Shown here piece after piece: positions 19,384 to 28,077 of a DNA stretch of 64,000 bases. The DNA lies in NCBI RefSeq assembly GCF_013402795.1, contig NZ_CP058595.1, forward strand, positions 2,520,001 through 2,584,000. The letters are read 5' to 3'. Origin of the DNA: Costertonia aggregata (lineage in GTDB: Bacteria; Bacteroidota; Bacteroidia; Flavobacteriales; Flavobacteriaceae). Every line of letters starts with the position of its first letter. Position 1 is the first letter of the stretch. The notes beneath the pieces were generated by a model that saw nothing but the letters and a program-made list of their open reading frames with translations, did not search any database and was not told where the DNA came from. The translations under genes and the position numbers were made by a program.

Positions 19384-20651
19384 TCATTTTTAAACCTTTT
19401 ATGGGAATCTTTTTCCAATTGTTCCCTATGGTCGGGATGCGCTATTGAAATCAACGCTTTTGAGCGTTCTTTTAGATTTTTTCCAAAAAGGTCTACCACA
19501 CCATATTCTGTAGCCACATAATGCACATGGGCCCTGGTCGTGGTAACCCCGGCACCCTGCTTTAAATATGGAGTTATTTTGGACATGCCCTTTGCGGTGA
19601 CAGAGGGCATTGCGAAGATGGGTTTTCCACCTTTTGATAAGGAAGCCCCGCGAATAAAATCCATTTGTCCACCAACACCGGAATATTGCCTGCTGCCAAT
19701 GGTGTCTGCACATACTTGTCCCGTTAAATCTATTTCAATGGCACTGTTTATGGCGGTTACTTTTGGGTTTTTGCGTATTATGGCAGTATCGTTGGTATAG
19801 GCTGCCTCCTTAAAATGAACCAAAGGGTTGTCATCTACAAAATCATATAACTTTTGAGACCCCACCGCAAAACAAGTTACTATTTTCCCTGTCTTTACTT
19901 CTTTTTTCTCACCAGTGATCACACCTTTTTCTATAAGCGGAAGCACGCCATCTGAAAACATTTCGGTATGTATGCCCAAATGTTCGTGATTATCAAGATT
20001 GTCCAATACGGCATTGGGAATATTGCCAATGCCCATTTGTAACGTAGCCCCGTCTTCTATAAGTCCGGCCACGTGTTTTCCTATTTGCTGTTCTGTTTCT
20101 GAAATTGGCGAGATACCATGGGTATGTATGGGCGCGTTCATCTGAATCGCACAATCTATATTTTTTATATGTATGATACCGTCACCATGTGTTCGCGGAA
20201 CGGACGGATTGATTTGAGCGATAACTTTCTTGGCGGTTTGTATGGCGGGCAATGCGATATCAACCGATACGCCCAAAGAACAAAATCCATGCTTGTCCGG
20301 TGGAGAGACCTGAACGATAGCCACATCCAAAGGCAAAATATTTCTACGAAAAAGTAAGTGTATCTCACTTAAAAAAATGGGTATGTAATCACCTTGCGAA
20401 CTGTTTACGACACTTCTTACATTGCCTCCGACAAAACAGCTGTTCATCGTAAAGCTATCTTTGTATGGCGCGTGTGCATATTTTGCATCACCCTCGGTAT
20501 GAATTGATATAATCTCTACATTTTCTAATTCATGGTATCTTTCGCAAAATGCATCAATAAGAGTATTGGGTGTCATGGCCGCACCTTGTAAAAATATTCT
20601 GTTGCCCGATTTTATAAAAGAGACCGCTTCATGCGGTGTTACTATTTTCAT
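19380..20651 (-). CDS. Acetyl-CoA hydrolase/transferase family protein
   Basis: The 423-residue enzyme belongs to the family of acetyl-CoA hydrolases and 4-hydroxybutyrate/succinyl CoA-transferases. The catalytic glutamate is expected in GIHTEMFSDG near residue 220. The GVGGQMDFIRGA and ATEYGVVDLFG motifs are also present. It would exchange CoA between short carboxylic acids, for example in acetate metabolism; the exact substrates cannot be read from sequence. It overlaps the truncated haemoglobin gene by 4 bp. Confidence 0.9.
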   Translation of the reverse strand: MKIVTPHEAVSFIKSGNRIFLQGAAMTPNTLIDAFCERYHELENVEIISIHTEGDAKYAHAPYKDSFTMNSCFVGGNVRSVVNSSQGDYIPIFLSEIHLLFRRNILPLDVAIVQVSPPDKHGFCSLGVSVDIALPAIQTAKKVIAQINPSVPRTHGDGIIHIKNIDCAIQMNAPIHTHGISPISETEQQIGKHVAGLIEDGATLQMGIGNIPNAVLDNLDNHEHLGIHTEMFSDGVLPLIEKGVITGEKKEVKTGKIVTCFAVGSQKLYDFVDDNPLVHFKEAAYTNDTAIIRKNPKVTAINSAIEIDLTGQVCADTIGSRQYSGVGGQMDFIRGASLSKGGKPIFAMPSVTAKGMSKITPYLKQGAGVTTTRAHVHYVATEYGVVDLFGKNLKERSKALISIAHPDHREQLEKDSHKRFKNE

Positions 20652-20671
20652 ATGTTTTTTTGATTAAATTA

Positions 20672-20679
20672 CAAAGATC
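20672..20679 (-). promoter_or_regulatory. Weak -7 box of the CoA-transferase/haemoglobin operon (GATCTTTG)
   Basis: On the minus strand GATCTTTG matches TAnnTTTG except for the first base. It lies 24 nt downstream of the palindrome at 20704 and about 20 nt before the ATG at 20651. Confidence 0.4.
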
Positions 20680-20703
20680 GATATAACTACACTGTAAATT
20701 ATA

Positions 20704-20715
20704 TGATAATAATCA
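20704..20715 (-). promoter_or_regulatory. FNR-like operator TGATAATAATCA
   Basis: This TGAT-N4-ATCA element has symmetric half-sites and belongs to the same motif class as those at 16655, 30557, 33043 and 34911. Its spacing to the downstream -7-like box is 24 rather than 23 nt, so it is the least certain of the set. Confidence 0.5.
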
Positions 20716-20859
20716 TTGAATTATTATATTTAAATGGGATCGAAAAAAGAACTATGGGATAAATGCTGATTTTTCATATTTAATACTCGAAGAAAAAAAG
20801 CGTACATTTTATCTTTTCTAAATTATCGGGCCCAGCAGTAAATATCAAAATAATATGTA

Positions 20860-23574
20860 ATGAACAAGGTCAGTTGTAGTTTATTATTCGTTTGTTTACT
20901 ACAACCTCTTGTGTTTTTCTCTCAAAAAAGTGAAAAAGCACCCATTAACGCTTTATTGTCCGAAAAAATTTATTTGCAGCTTAGTTCTAAGACCTACTCA
21001 ACAGACCAAATTATTTGGTTCAAGGCCATAGTTCTAGATGAAAAGGAACATCTTCCCAGTAAACTCAGCGGAATTTTATATGTAGATTTTATTGGTCCTA
21101 ACGGGAAAATTCAGGAACATAAATTGGTAAAAATCAGTAATGGGATTGGTAAAGGTTTTTTTGAGTTGCGGGATGACCACGTCCAAGGCCGTTATTTAAT
21201 AAGGGCCTACACGCAATGGAACTTAAATTTTGGCAATGATTTTGTATTCAGTACTTATATTGATATTTACGGAAATGCTACAGCCGCGAATTATGATTTT
21301 TTTGAAAATTTGACCGTATCAAAAAAAGATAACGGAGATTTATTCTTAACAGGAAAGCTAGGGATTGTCGAAAATCGGGATAAGCCAAGAAAACAAGTGA
21401 AGGTTTATTTGGATTGGGGTAAAGGTAAGGATACTGTAACCTTAAGGAAGGAAAAATTAAATGACTATATCTTGCAGTACCAAATTAAAAAGAAAATAAA
21501 TCGGATTAAGCTTACCCTTGATGATGAATCAGATTTTTACCCTTCCAAAACATTTTTTTTAAAAGATTCCCTACCCGATATTCAGTTCTTTCCGGAAAGT
21601 GGTCAATTCGTACATGGTTTTAGAAATACAATAGGTTTTAAGGCGGTAGATTTTGAAGGTAAAGGTGTAGCTGTACGGGGAGAGGTTCTTGATTCTTTTG
21701 GAAACAGGATAACCAATTTTGAAAGTAACCGTTTGGGTATGGGTGTTTTTTCCATAAAAGCCGATAGTTCAAATAAGTATTATGCTAAAATTTCTCTACA
21801 AGCGAACAAAAGCAACAAATTTACCTATCCCATACCTAAAGTGGTTCCTAGAGGCAGTATATTATCAATAGAAAAGGCGAAGGATACAATTAGAATCAAG
21901 GTGGCTACCAATGAAATCGAAGGACATGTTTTAGTAAAAGCGAGTTGTAGGGGAACAGATTATTATTTGATAGACGGTCCGTTACGAAAAGGATATATGA
22001 TTTCCGAACTACCATCGGCTGTTTTGCCCGAAGGGATAATCGTTTTTACCCTAATGAACAGTAAGAAAGTACCCATAGCAGAAAGACTATATTTTAATCA
22101 CGCTAAAAAAGATAGACTGGATATTGCTTTGGATATTGATAAAAATGTTTATAAGAGGCGTGAGAACACCAAATTGAAGATTGATTTTTTTGGAGATAAT
22201 TCTCCTCAACCAAATACCAATATATCTGTAATGGTAGTAAAAAAAGAACACTGGGACTTGGCTGAAACTGGCAACATACAGTCCTATTTTTTACTGGATT
22301 CCGAGCTTAAGGGGAAAATAGAAGAGCCGGGCCATTATTTTGATAAAAAAAATCAGGATAGATTCCAAGATTTGAATGCACTGTTATTGACCCAAGGATG
22401 GCGTAACTATAAATATCCTATAAAGCGTAGTAGTGGAATATTTTATTGGCCGCAAACCGGGCTAGCCGTAAAAGGAATAGTACAATCTACCGTTCGCAAC
22501 AAAAAAGACAATCAGCCCATCGATATTGCAATGGCGACTTTTGGAAAGGAAATGACGATTTATACCCAACAAACGGATACTATGGGAAGGTTCAATTTTT
22601 CATTGAGTGACAGCTATGGTCAACGAATGAGAATTTTGCTGAATGCAAAAAATACCATCACAAACAAAACAAATTATCATTTATCATTGAATTCATCTCA
22701 TAGTACCCCCAAAATAATATATGAAATATCCTCTAAACAAAAGCAGAGTAAAGTAAGTAAAGCAGTGATAGCAGCTAAAGAAAATCGAGCGCAGGCAAAT
22801 GCTGTATTCGACTCTTTGTACGGGGTGACCCAATTGGAAGAGGTAACCGTAGAAGATTATGGATTGACTCCGGAACGTAAACAAGTTTATGAACAATTTG
22901 GCAAGCCCGATGTTGTGATTAGAGGTGAAACACTTCGAAAACAAGAAGAGAAATGGTCTTATGGGCTATATAGCGTTTTACTGTTCAATTACGCAAATCA
23001 AATTGAAATTGAACGGTTTTCGGACGGGTTCATGTTAGCTCATGTAGTAGGTGGGCGAGGTGAACCCACTTTGTTGGCAGTAGATGGCAAACTAATTACA
23101 AAAGAACAATATGAATTCATACCCAACATGCCTTTAAACACTATAGAAGATGTTGAGATTGTAAAATATGCAAAATTTTTCAAGACAAAATATCTTACTG
23201 TATTTCCAGAGACAGATGTCTTGGAAGCACCGGGTCTTGGACATATTATCTCAATATATACGAGAGGTGGCGTTGGCTTGCATAGTACAGGCAAGCCAAG
23301 GTCAGGAACGCTTGAAGCTTCAATAGACGTATTTTCACCTGTAAGGGAATTTTATGCCCCAAAATATGGCGATATTACTCATATCAAGGGGCAACAACCG
23401 GATTTGAGGTCTTTAGTATATTGGAATCCTAGCATAAGTTTAGGCAAGAACGTAGACAGTCCCATATCTTTTTATAATTGTGATATTGCGGGAGAGTATA
23501 TCATTATTGTTGAGGCTGTTTCAGAAGATGGGCGTATAGGGTATGTTGAAAAAACGTATCGGGTTGCAGATTGA
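20860..23574 (+). CDS. Large exported protein with MG2-like and degenerate plug domains
   Basis: The 904-residue product has a signal peptide ending at about FFSQ (residue 22). An N-terminal beta domain (about 35-130, EKIYLQLSSKTYSTDQIIWF) resembles the macroglobulin MG2 domain, followed by further beta-sandwich regions. Residues about 660-810 resemble a TonB-receptor plug (LEEVTVEDYG, LLAVDGKLIT, IEDVEIVKYA, YTRGG) without any barrel. This architecture recurs in Bacteroidota as large periplasmic or surface proteins of unknown role. The gene has no evident partner and converges on the cbb3 accessory cluster. Confidence 0.75.
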   Translation: MNKVSCSLLFVCLLQPLVFFSQKSEKAPINALLSEKIYLQLSSKTYSTDQIIWFKAIVLDEKEHLPSKLSGILYVDFIGPNGKIQEHKLVKISNGIGKGFFELRDDHVQGRYLIRAYTQWNLNFGNDFVFSTYIDIYGNATAANYDFFENLTVSKKDNGDLFLTGKLGIVENRDKPRKQVKVYLDWGKGKDTVTLRKEKLNDYILQYQIKKKINRIKLTLDDESDFYPSKTFFLKDSLPDIQFFPESGQFVHGFRNTIGFKAVDFEGKGVAVRGEVLDSFGNRITNFESNRLGMGVFSIKADSSNKYYAKISLQANKSNKFTYPIPKVVPRGSILSIEKAKDTIRIKVATNEIEGHVLVKASCRGTDYYLIDGPLRKGYMISELPSAVLPEGIIVFTLMNSKKVPIAERLYFNHAKKDRLDIALDIDKNVYKRRENTKLKIDFFGDNSPQPNTNISVMVVKKEHWDLAETGNIQSYFLLDSELKGKIEEPGHYFDKKNQDRFQDLNALLLTQGWRNYKYPIKRSSGIFYWPQTGLAVKGIVQSTVRNKKDNQPIDIAMATFGKEMTIYTQQTDTMGRFNFSLSDSYGQRMRILLNAKNTITNKTNYHLSLNSSHSTPKIIYEISSKQKQSKVSKAVIAAKENRAQANAVFDSLYGVTQLEEVTVEDYGLTPERKQVYEQFGKPDVVIRGETLRKQEEKWSYGLYSVLLFNYANQIEIERFSDGFMLAHVVGGRGEPTLLAVDGKLITKEQYEFIPNMPLNTIEDVEIVKYAKFFKTKYLTVFPETDVLEAPGLGHIISIYTRGGVGLHSTGKPRSGTLEASIDVFSPVREFYAPKYGDITHIKGQQPDLRSLVYWNPSISLGKNVDSPISFYNCDIAGEYIIIVEAVSEDGRIGYVEKTYRVAD

Positions 23575-23683
23575 TCTTTTTGATTAATTCAAAACAATCC
23601 TAAAACTTTCGTAGGTTTGGTCATTTCGATTAAAATGTACAAATTGTTTTAATTTATTGCGCCTTTGTCCCATAACTGCAAGC

Positions 23684-23710
23684 TAACTTTTTGATATTAT
23701 CAAAAAGTTA
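23684..23710. repeat. 27-bp perfect palindrome between convergent genes
   Basis: Arms 23684-23696 (TAACTTTTTGATA) and 23698-23710 are exact reverse complements around one base. It overlaps the stop codon of the gene at 23708-24199. It may act as an AT-rich bidirectional terminator or as a protein-binding site. No T tract extends beyond the arms. Confidence 0.6.
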
Positions 23711-24199
23711 AGCGGAAAGAGCCTCTAACATAAATTGATACAGTTTATGCATTTGAGGTTTACCCTTATGTTTGCCCAACCGTCCAAAAATGTAAAGGGC
23801 AATCCATATGAGTACCATACAGACCATTAAACCCATTTGCAGGGAAAAGGGTTTTTTCAAAACAGCACTGGAGTAGGCCCAAATGCCTAAAACTATAAAT
23901 ACGGTCGCAATCCCAAAATGTATGAATATAAAGAAGGTCCAAAGTGTAGGGTTGGGCCCGAATAATCCGTAAAGTACAGAATTTCCATCTTCGGTTTCGT
24001 TGATTTCCAAGTGTAGCTGAGGTGACCAAAAGTGGGATTGCTCCGCATTAAATTTGATGAACACATGGTCATCGATACGTTTGACCAAAAATGGTGTTCT
24101 CTCCGAAATTTTCAATACGTTCAATAGCGGCTCTTTTGCCCCGGAAAGCTGTAATTTAAACCTTGGTCTCAAAACAATATCATTGGATAAAACCTTCAT
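23708..24199 (-). CDS. Hypothetical membrane protein, last gene of the cbb3 operon
   Basis: I do not recognise a named family. The 163-residue protein has a soluble N-terminal half (about 1-75, beta-rich). Two membrane helices follow (about 82-107 and 118-138) and a basic C-terminus. It starts 24 bp after the SafE-like gene on the same strand, so it probably belongs to the cbb3 assembly operon, but no function can be assigned. Confidence 0.75.
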   Translation of the reverse strand: MKVLSNDIVLRPRFKLQLSGAKEPLLNVLKISERTPFLVKRIDDHVFIKFNAEQSHFWSPQLHLEINETEDGNSVLYGLFGPNPTLWTFFIFIHFGIATVFIVLGIWAYSSAVLKKPFSLQMGLMVCMVLIWIALYIFGRLGKHKGKPQMHKLYQFMLEALSA

Positions 24200-24223
24200 T
24201 TTTTTCAGATGCTAGTGCTGTGC

Positions 24224-24928
24224 TTATGGGTGGCATTCAACATTCGTTGATACGATTTCAATAACGGGTTTGGGAGATAGGTAAGGTATGCCTAGCCCCA
24301 TTCCACGGACAATGAACAAAAAACCGACCAAAATCACAAAAGCCGGTATTAGCCTTTGTATGCTCTTTTTTCTGGTGCCCTTTAAAATACTGCTAAAATA
24401 TATGGCGGTGGTCATTAGGGGAACGGTACCTAGTCCAAACAAGACCATATATAGACCGCCTTGTAGGGCATCCCCCATGGCAATGGCACCAAAAAGCGCC
24501 ATGTATACCAATCCGCATGGCAAGAACCCGTTTAAAAAGCCAATGGTTAAAAAAGTATCGGGCGTCTTTTTCCTAAGCTCTTTCCCAAGCTTGTTTTTCA
24601 CTTTTGAAATCATCTTGTAGACGGGTTTGGAAAGATTATATTTATTAAAGGTTTTATACGGAATCAAAACCAAGGCGATCATTACAAACCCTATAAAAAT
24701 GGATAGTTTCTGTTGTATGCCAAAAACATAGAGCCCTTTGCCCAATAGCCCGAATACCAAACCGATAAAACCGTAGGCCATTAAGCGCCCAAAGTGGTAA
24801 ATGAATATTTGGGAGATTTTTTTTATATGGTTCGTTCTATCCACGGGCAGCATAAAGGCTATTGGCCCGCACATACCGACGCAGTGCAGACTTCCCAAGA
24901 GACCTAATATAATTGCGGATAAAACCAT
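24224..24928 (-). CDS. SafE/TauE-like membrane protein, cbb3-associated
   Basis: The 234-residue protein has about six membrane helices. It carries the metal-site-like motif GSLHCVGMCGP near the N-terminus and a matching FLPCGLVYMALFGA in the second half. Family members annotated as sulfite exporter TauE/SafE are often found in cbb3 oxidase clusters and are suspected to handle copper. It begins 3 bp after the fixH/ccoH stop. Copper handling is inferred from motif and neighbours. Confidence 0.85.
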   Translation of the reverse strand: MVLSAIILGLLGSLHCVGMCGPIAFMLPVDRTNHIKKISQIFIYHFGRLMAYGFIGLVFGLLGKGLYVFGIQQKLSIFIGFVMIALVLIPYKTFNKYNLSKPVYKMISKVKNKLGKELRKKTPDTFLTIGFLNGFLPCGLVYMALFGAIAMGDALQGGLYMVLFGLGTVPLMTTAIYFSSILKGTRKKSIQRLIPAFVILVGFLFIVRGMGLGIPYLSPKPVIEIVSTNVECHP

Positions 24929-24931
24929 GCT

Positions 24932-25378
24932 TTAGTAAGTAACACTTTGTTTATGCAAATACGTTTTGTTATGGTATTGCCAGGAAATTTTAATGTCCCA
25001 GCGACCATCCAACAAACGTTTGTCAGGTATGAGCAAATGTGTATTGGACAGACTAATGGGTAAGTCAAAATCCAAGTGCTTATTAGATGGTCTGTATAGG
25101 GACACTGTTCCTATTATTTTTTTAGCTTCTAAATGTTTGGGAAACTCAAGTCGTAATCCCTGCGATGTTTTTTTGATATCGATTTTTACGTTATCCTTTT
25201 CAGCGTTGTTTTCTGCATCGATTTCTTTTTGGTACGCCAATTCTGCGTTGTAATAGTCCGGCGTGACCAAGTCGTGGTTGGCACGGTCGTCCATATTCAT
25301 TCTGACCACGAAAAAGAGTATAAAACCAATGAACCCGATAAATGCCAATACGATTGCTGTTCCCCAATTTATTTTCAT
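24932..25378 (-). CDS. ccoH: FixH/CcoH family cbb3 assembly protein
   Basis: The 148-residue protein has one N-terminal membrane helix (about 8-26) and a periplasmic beta domain. The FixH hallmark is the ANHDLVTPDYYNAELAYQ segment just after the helix. CcoH associates with the oxidase core and is needed for its stability. It lies 8 bp after ccoG in the operon. Confidence 0.88.
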   Translation of the reverse strand: MKINWGTAIVLAFIGFIGFILFFVVRMNMDDRANHDLVTPDYYNAELAYQKEIDAENNAEKDNVKIDIKKTSQGLRLEFPKHLEAKKIIGTVSLYRPSNKHLDFDLPISLSNTHLLIPDKRLLDGRWDIKISWQYHNKTYLHKQSVTY

Positions 25379-25386
25379 AGTATCTT

Positions 25387-26805
25387 TTATTTATAACTTC
25401 TAGGAGCCAAAAATGCGGTAACGGTAGTCTCTATCAATTCACCATCACTGTATATTCCGACCTTTACTTTTTCTTTATCGCTTTTTATAGCTGTATTGTT
25501 TATTTCAATAAAAAGCGTGCCTTCAGCCAAGTCCTGTGCCGGTACGGTAAAATCATTTTGGCGAACCAGTTCAATAGTACCCTTATGTGAAAGTAGCTTG
25601 AAGTTGACGTCTTCTACATCTTTGGTTGTTTTGTTTACGAGCTTATAGGTATAAACATTACTGATGATGTTCCCTTCTTTGTGTTCGTACAACTGCCCGG
25701 GTAATCTAAGAATATTGGCTTCCAGGTCATTTCTTAAAAATAGCATTCCAGCCAAGACGCCTATCAAAATGGTAAGTACGGCTGTATACCCCTTAAGCCT
25801 TGGCGTAAATTTAAATTTCTCTTTTTTGGTTATCTCGTTCTCGCTGGCATACCGTATCAAACCTTTGGGCAGGTTTACCTTCTCCATAATGGTGTCACAT
25901 TCGTCAATACATGCCGTACAATTAATACATTCCAACTGTGTGCCATTACGAATGTCAATTCCGGTGGGGCATACGTTAACGCATTGAAAACAATCAATGC
26001 AATCGCCATAGCCCAATGCTTCCCTATCCTCGTTTTTGCGAAATTTTTTCCTTCCCTTTTCCGCCTCGCCACGTTTATGGTCATACGCCACGACGATAGA
26101 TTTATTGTCCAACAAGACACCTTGCATACGACCATAGGGGCAGGCGATGATACATACCTGTTCCCTAAACCATGCGAACACAAAATAAAAAACAGCGGTA
26201 AATATGAGCAGTGATACCAAAGTGCTCAAGTGTTGCAAAGGCCCGTCGGTAATATATCGTATCAACCTATCGCTACTTATCAAATAGGCTAAAAATACAT
26301 TGGCTATCAAAAACGATATGATGAAGAAAACGCTCCATTTAAGTACCCGTTTTCTTATTTTTTTAGCGTTCCAGGGTTGGCGGTCCAGTTTTATCTGAGC
26401 TCCCCTGTCACCATCTATCCAGAACTCTATCCTTCTAAATACCATTTCCATAAAAATGGTCTGGGGGCACATCCACCCACAAAAAATCCTACCAAAGGCA
26501 ACAGTAAACAGTGCTACGAATATGACCCCGATAATCATCGATATTACGAACAGGTGAAAATCCTGTGGCCAAAACGGAAAACCGAAAATATTAAAACGGC
26601 GTTCCAAGACATTGAACATCAAAAACTGATTTCCTTGAACTTTTATAAACGGGGCTGCGAATAAAAAGGCCAGCAGAAAGTAACTTACATACTTGCGATA
26701 TTCCCAAAACTTACCGCTAGGTTTTTTTGGAAATACCCAGGCACGCTTACCTTCCTCGTTTATCGTTCCGATGGAATCCCTGAAGTTTTCTTTTTCCTGC
26801 GTCAT
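25387..26805 (-). CDS. ccoG: Cytochrome c oxidase accessory protein CcoG
   Basis: The 472-residue inner-membrane iron-sulfur protein has about five helices. The early CGWMCPQTIFMEMVF motif is followed by two ferredoxin-type clusters near residues 265-305 (CIDCFQCVNVCP and CINCTACIDECD). The C-terminal domain is an immunoglobulin-like FixG domain. CcoG reduces copper for cbb3 maturation in characterised bacteria. An 88-bp gap separates it from ccoP. Confidence 0.94.
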   Translation of the reverse strand: MTQEKENFRDSIGTINEEGKRAWVFPKKPSGKFWEYRKYVSYFLLAFLFAAPFIKVQGNQFLMFNVLERRFNIFGFPFWPQDFHLFVISMIIGVIFVALFTVAFGRIFCGWMCPQTIFMEMVFRRIEFWIDGDRGAQIKLDRQPWNAKKIRKRVLKWSVFFIISFLIANVFLAYLISSDRLIRYITDGPLQHLSTLVSLLIFTAVFYFVFAWFREQVCIIACPYGRMQGVLLDNKSIVVAYDHKRGEAEKGRKKFRKNEDREALGYGDCIDCFQCVNVCPTGIDIRNGTQLECINCTACIDECDTIMEKVNLPKGLIRYASENEITKKEKFKFTPRLKGYTAVLTILIGVLAGMLFLRNDLEANILRLPGQLYEHKEGNIISNVYTYKLVNKTTKDVEDVNFKLLSHKGTIELVRQNDFTVPAQDLAEGTLFIEINNTAIKSDKEKVKVGIYSDGELIETTVTAFLAPRSYK

Positions 26806-26893
26806 TTTATACCCAACTATATGATTGAGAGAGTATCGGTTTATTCATAAAGTGGCTATTTGAAGCAATACATCAAAAGCCATGGTTTTGTTG

Positions 26894-27874
26894 TTATTGA
26901 ATGACCGTTCCTTGGTCGTCAATGATTTTTTTGTATTCTAAAGTATCCGTTTCTACTTCTATCTTAACGGAATCAACCGCTGGCGCATCGGCCTTCATAT
27001 GCGGATCTATCCAAATATCGCCTTCGGCCGCTTTTGGATTGGCGGGCGTAGTGCCTTGAAATTTAAGCACGTAGCTTGCCACTTGTGCCATCTCAAGGGG
27101 CTTTAAACTCTGTTTCCAGGCGACCATGCCTTTACCGTCCCTACCGCCTTCGGAAATCGTATTGAATACATTTTTGATGCCTCCACCAAGTATCCAGTTC
27201 TCATCTGTAAGGTTGGGGCCAATCCCGCCGCCGCCATCGGCCATGTGGCAGGCTACACAGTTCGTTTCAAAAATACCTTTTCCCGCACTTATATCGGAAG
27301 CATCGGTAAGAAGTTCTACCGTATTGACATCTACAAGGTCTTTTGCGTTTTTCTTGTATTCCTCTATTTCTGCTTTTGCCAGAGTTACCTCGGTAATATA
27401 TTCGGTATCTTGGTCATAGTCGCCGAACACGTGAAAACGTGCCAAATACACCACTCCAAATAGTATGGTCGCATAAAACATGTACACCCACCATGGCGGG
27501 AGTTTATTGTCCAATTCACGAATACCATCATAATTGTGGTCCAAGATTATTTCGCCTTCTGCCTCGACAGGCTTGGAGCCCAATAACTTTTTGTAGGTTT
27601 CCTTGCCCCATTTCCATTCCCATTTTTTGTTTTTTGAGGCCAAGTAGCGCTCCTTGCCTTCTTCCGATAGGGTCTGGAACATTACATTTTCGATAGACTT
27701 TACTATTACTTCAATGGTGATCAATATCATTAATACCAACAGTAAAAAGAATTGCGCCATAGGGTATTCGATAAAGGCCGGTTTTTCCCCTGAATCAACA
27801 AAGAACTCCATCAACCCAAAAATGAGGAAGAATAGTACTGGAATTCTGATCCACCAAGCTGAACTGTTTTTCAT
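26894..27874 (-). CDS. ccoP: cbb3 oxidase subunit III, single-haem form
   Basis: The 326-residue protein has N-terminal membrane helices (about 9-25, 32-55 and near 128-148) including the WWVYMFYATILFGVVYL segment of the CcoP N-terminal domain. It has only one c-type haem motif, CVACH near residue 206, whereas the classical CcoP carries two. The C-terminal helix VASYVLKFQGT closes the cytochrome domain. It feeds electrons to the CcoNO core from periplasmic donors. Confidence 0.92.
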   Translation of the reverse strand: MKNSSAWWIRIPVLFFLIFGLMEFFVDSGEKPAFIEYPMAQFFLLLVLMILITIEVIVKSIENVMFQTLSEEGKERYLASKNKKWEWKWGKETYKKLLGSKPVEAEGEIILDHNYDGIRELDNKLPPWWVYMFYATILFGVVYLARFHVFGDYDQDTEYITEVTLAKAEIEEYKKNAKDLVDVNTVELLTDASDISAGKGIFETNCVACHMADGGGGIGPNLTDENWILGGGIKNVFNTISEGGRDGKGMVAWKQSLKPLEMAQVASYVLKFQGTTPANPKAAEGDIWIDPHMKADAPAVDSVKIEVETDTLEYKKIIDDQGTVIQ

Positions 27875-27903
27875 GATGTGTATTTTATGGTTATTTATTG
27901 TTT

Positions 27904-28074
27904 TTAATCCTCTTTTAACGGTAATTCGCTCACTTCTTTAATATGCTCTTTTGTAGCGGTAAATACCCACCAAAAAAGGATTACAAAGAAGACGAAAAAT
28001 ATAAGTAATGATATCATTGGGTAGGTTGCCACTCCCTCAATGCTCTCCATATAACCTTTTACAAATTTCAACAT
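27904..28074 (-). CDS. ccoQ: cbb3 oxidase small subunit CcoQ
   Basis: A short gene of 56 codons runs from the ATG at 28074, three bases after the ccoNO stop, to a TAA at 27904. The product has one membrane helix (about 18-39, ISLLIFFVFFVILFWWVF) and a charged C-terminus (TKEHIKEVSE). Size, helix and place between ccoNO and ccoP identify CcoQ, which stabilises the complex. Confidence 0.88.
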   Translation of the reverse strand: MLKFVKGYMESIEGVATYPMISLLIFFVFFVILFWWVFTATKEHIKEVSELPLKED

Positions 28075-28077
28075 AGC

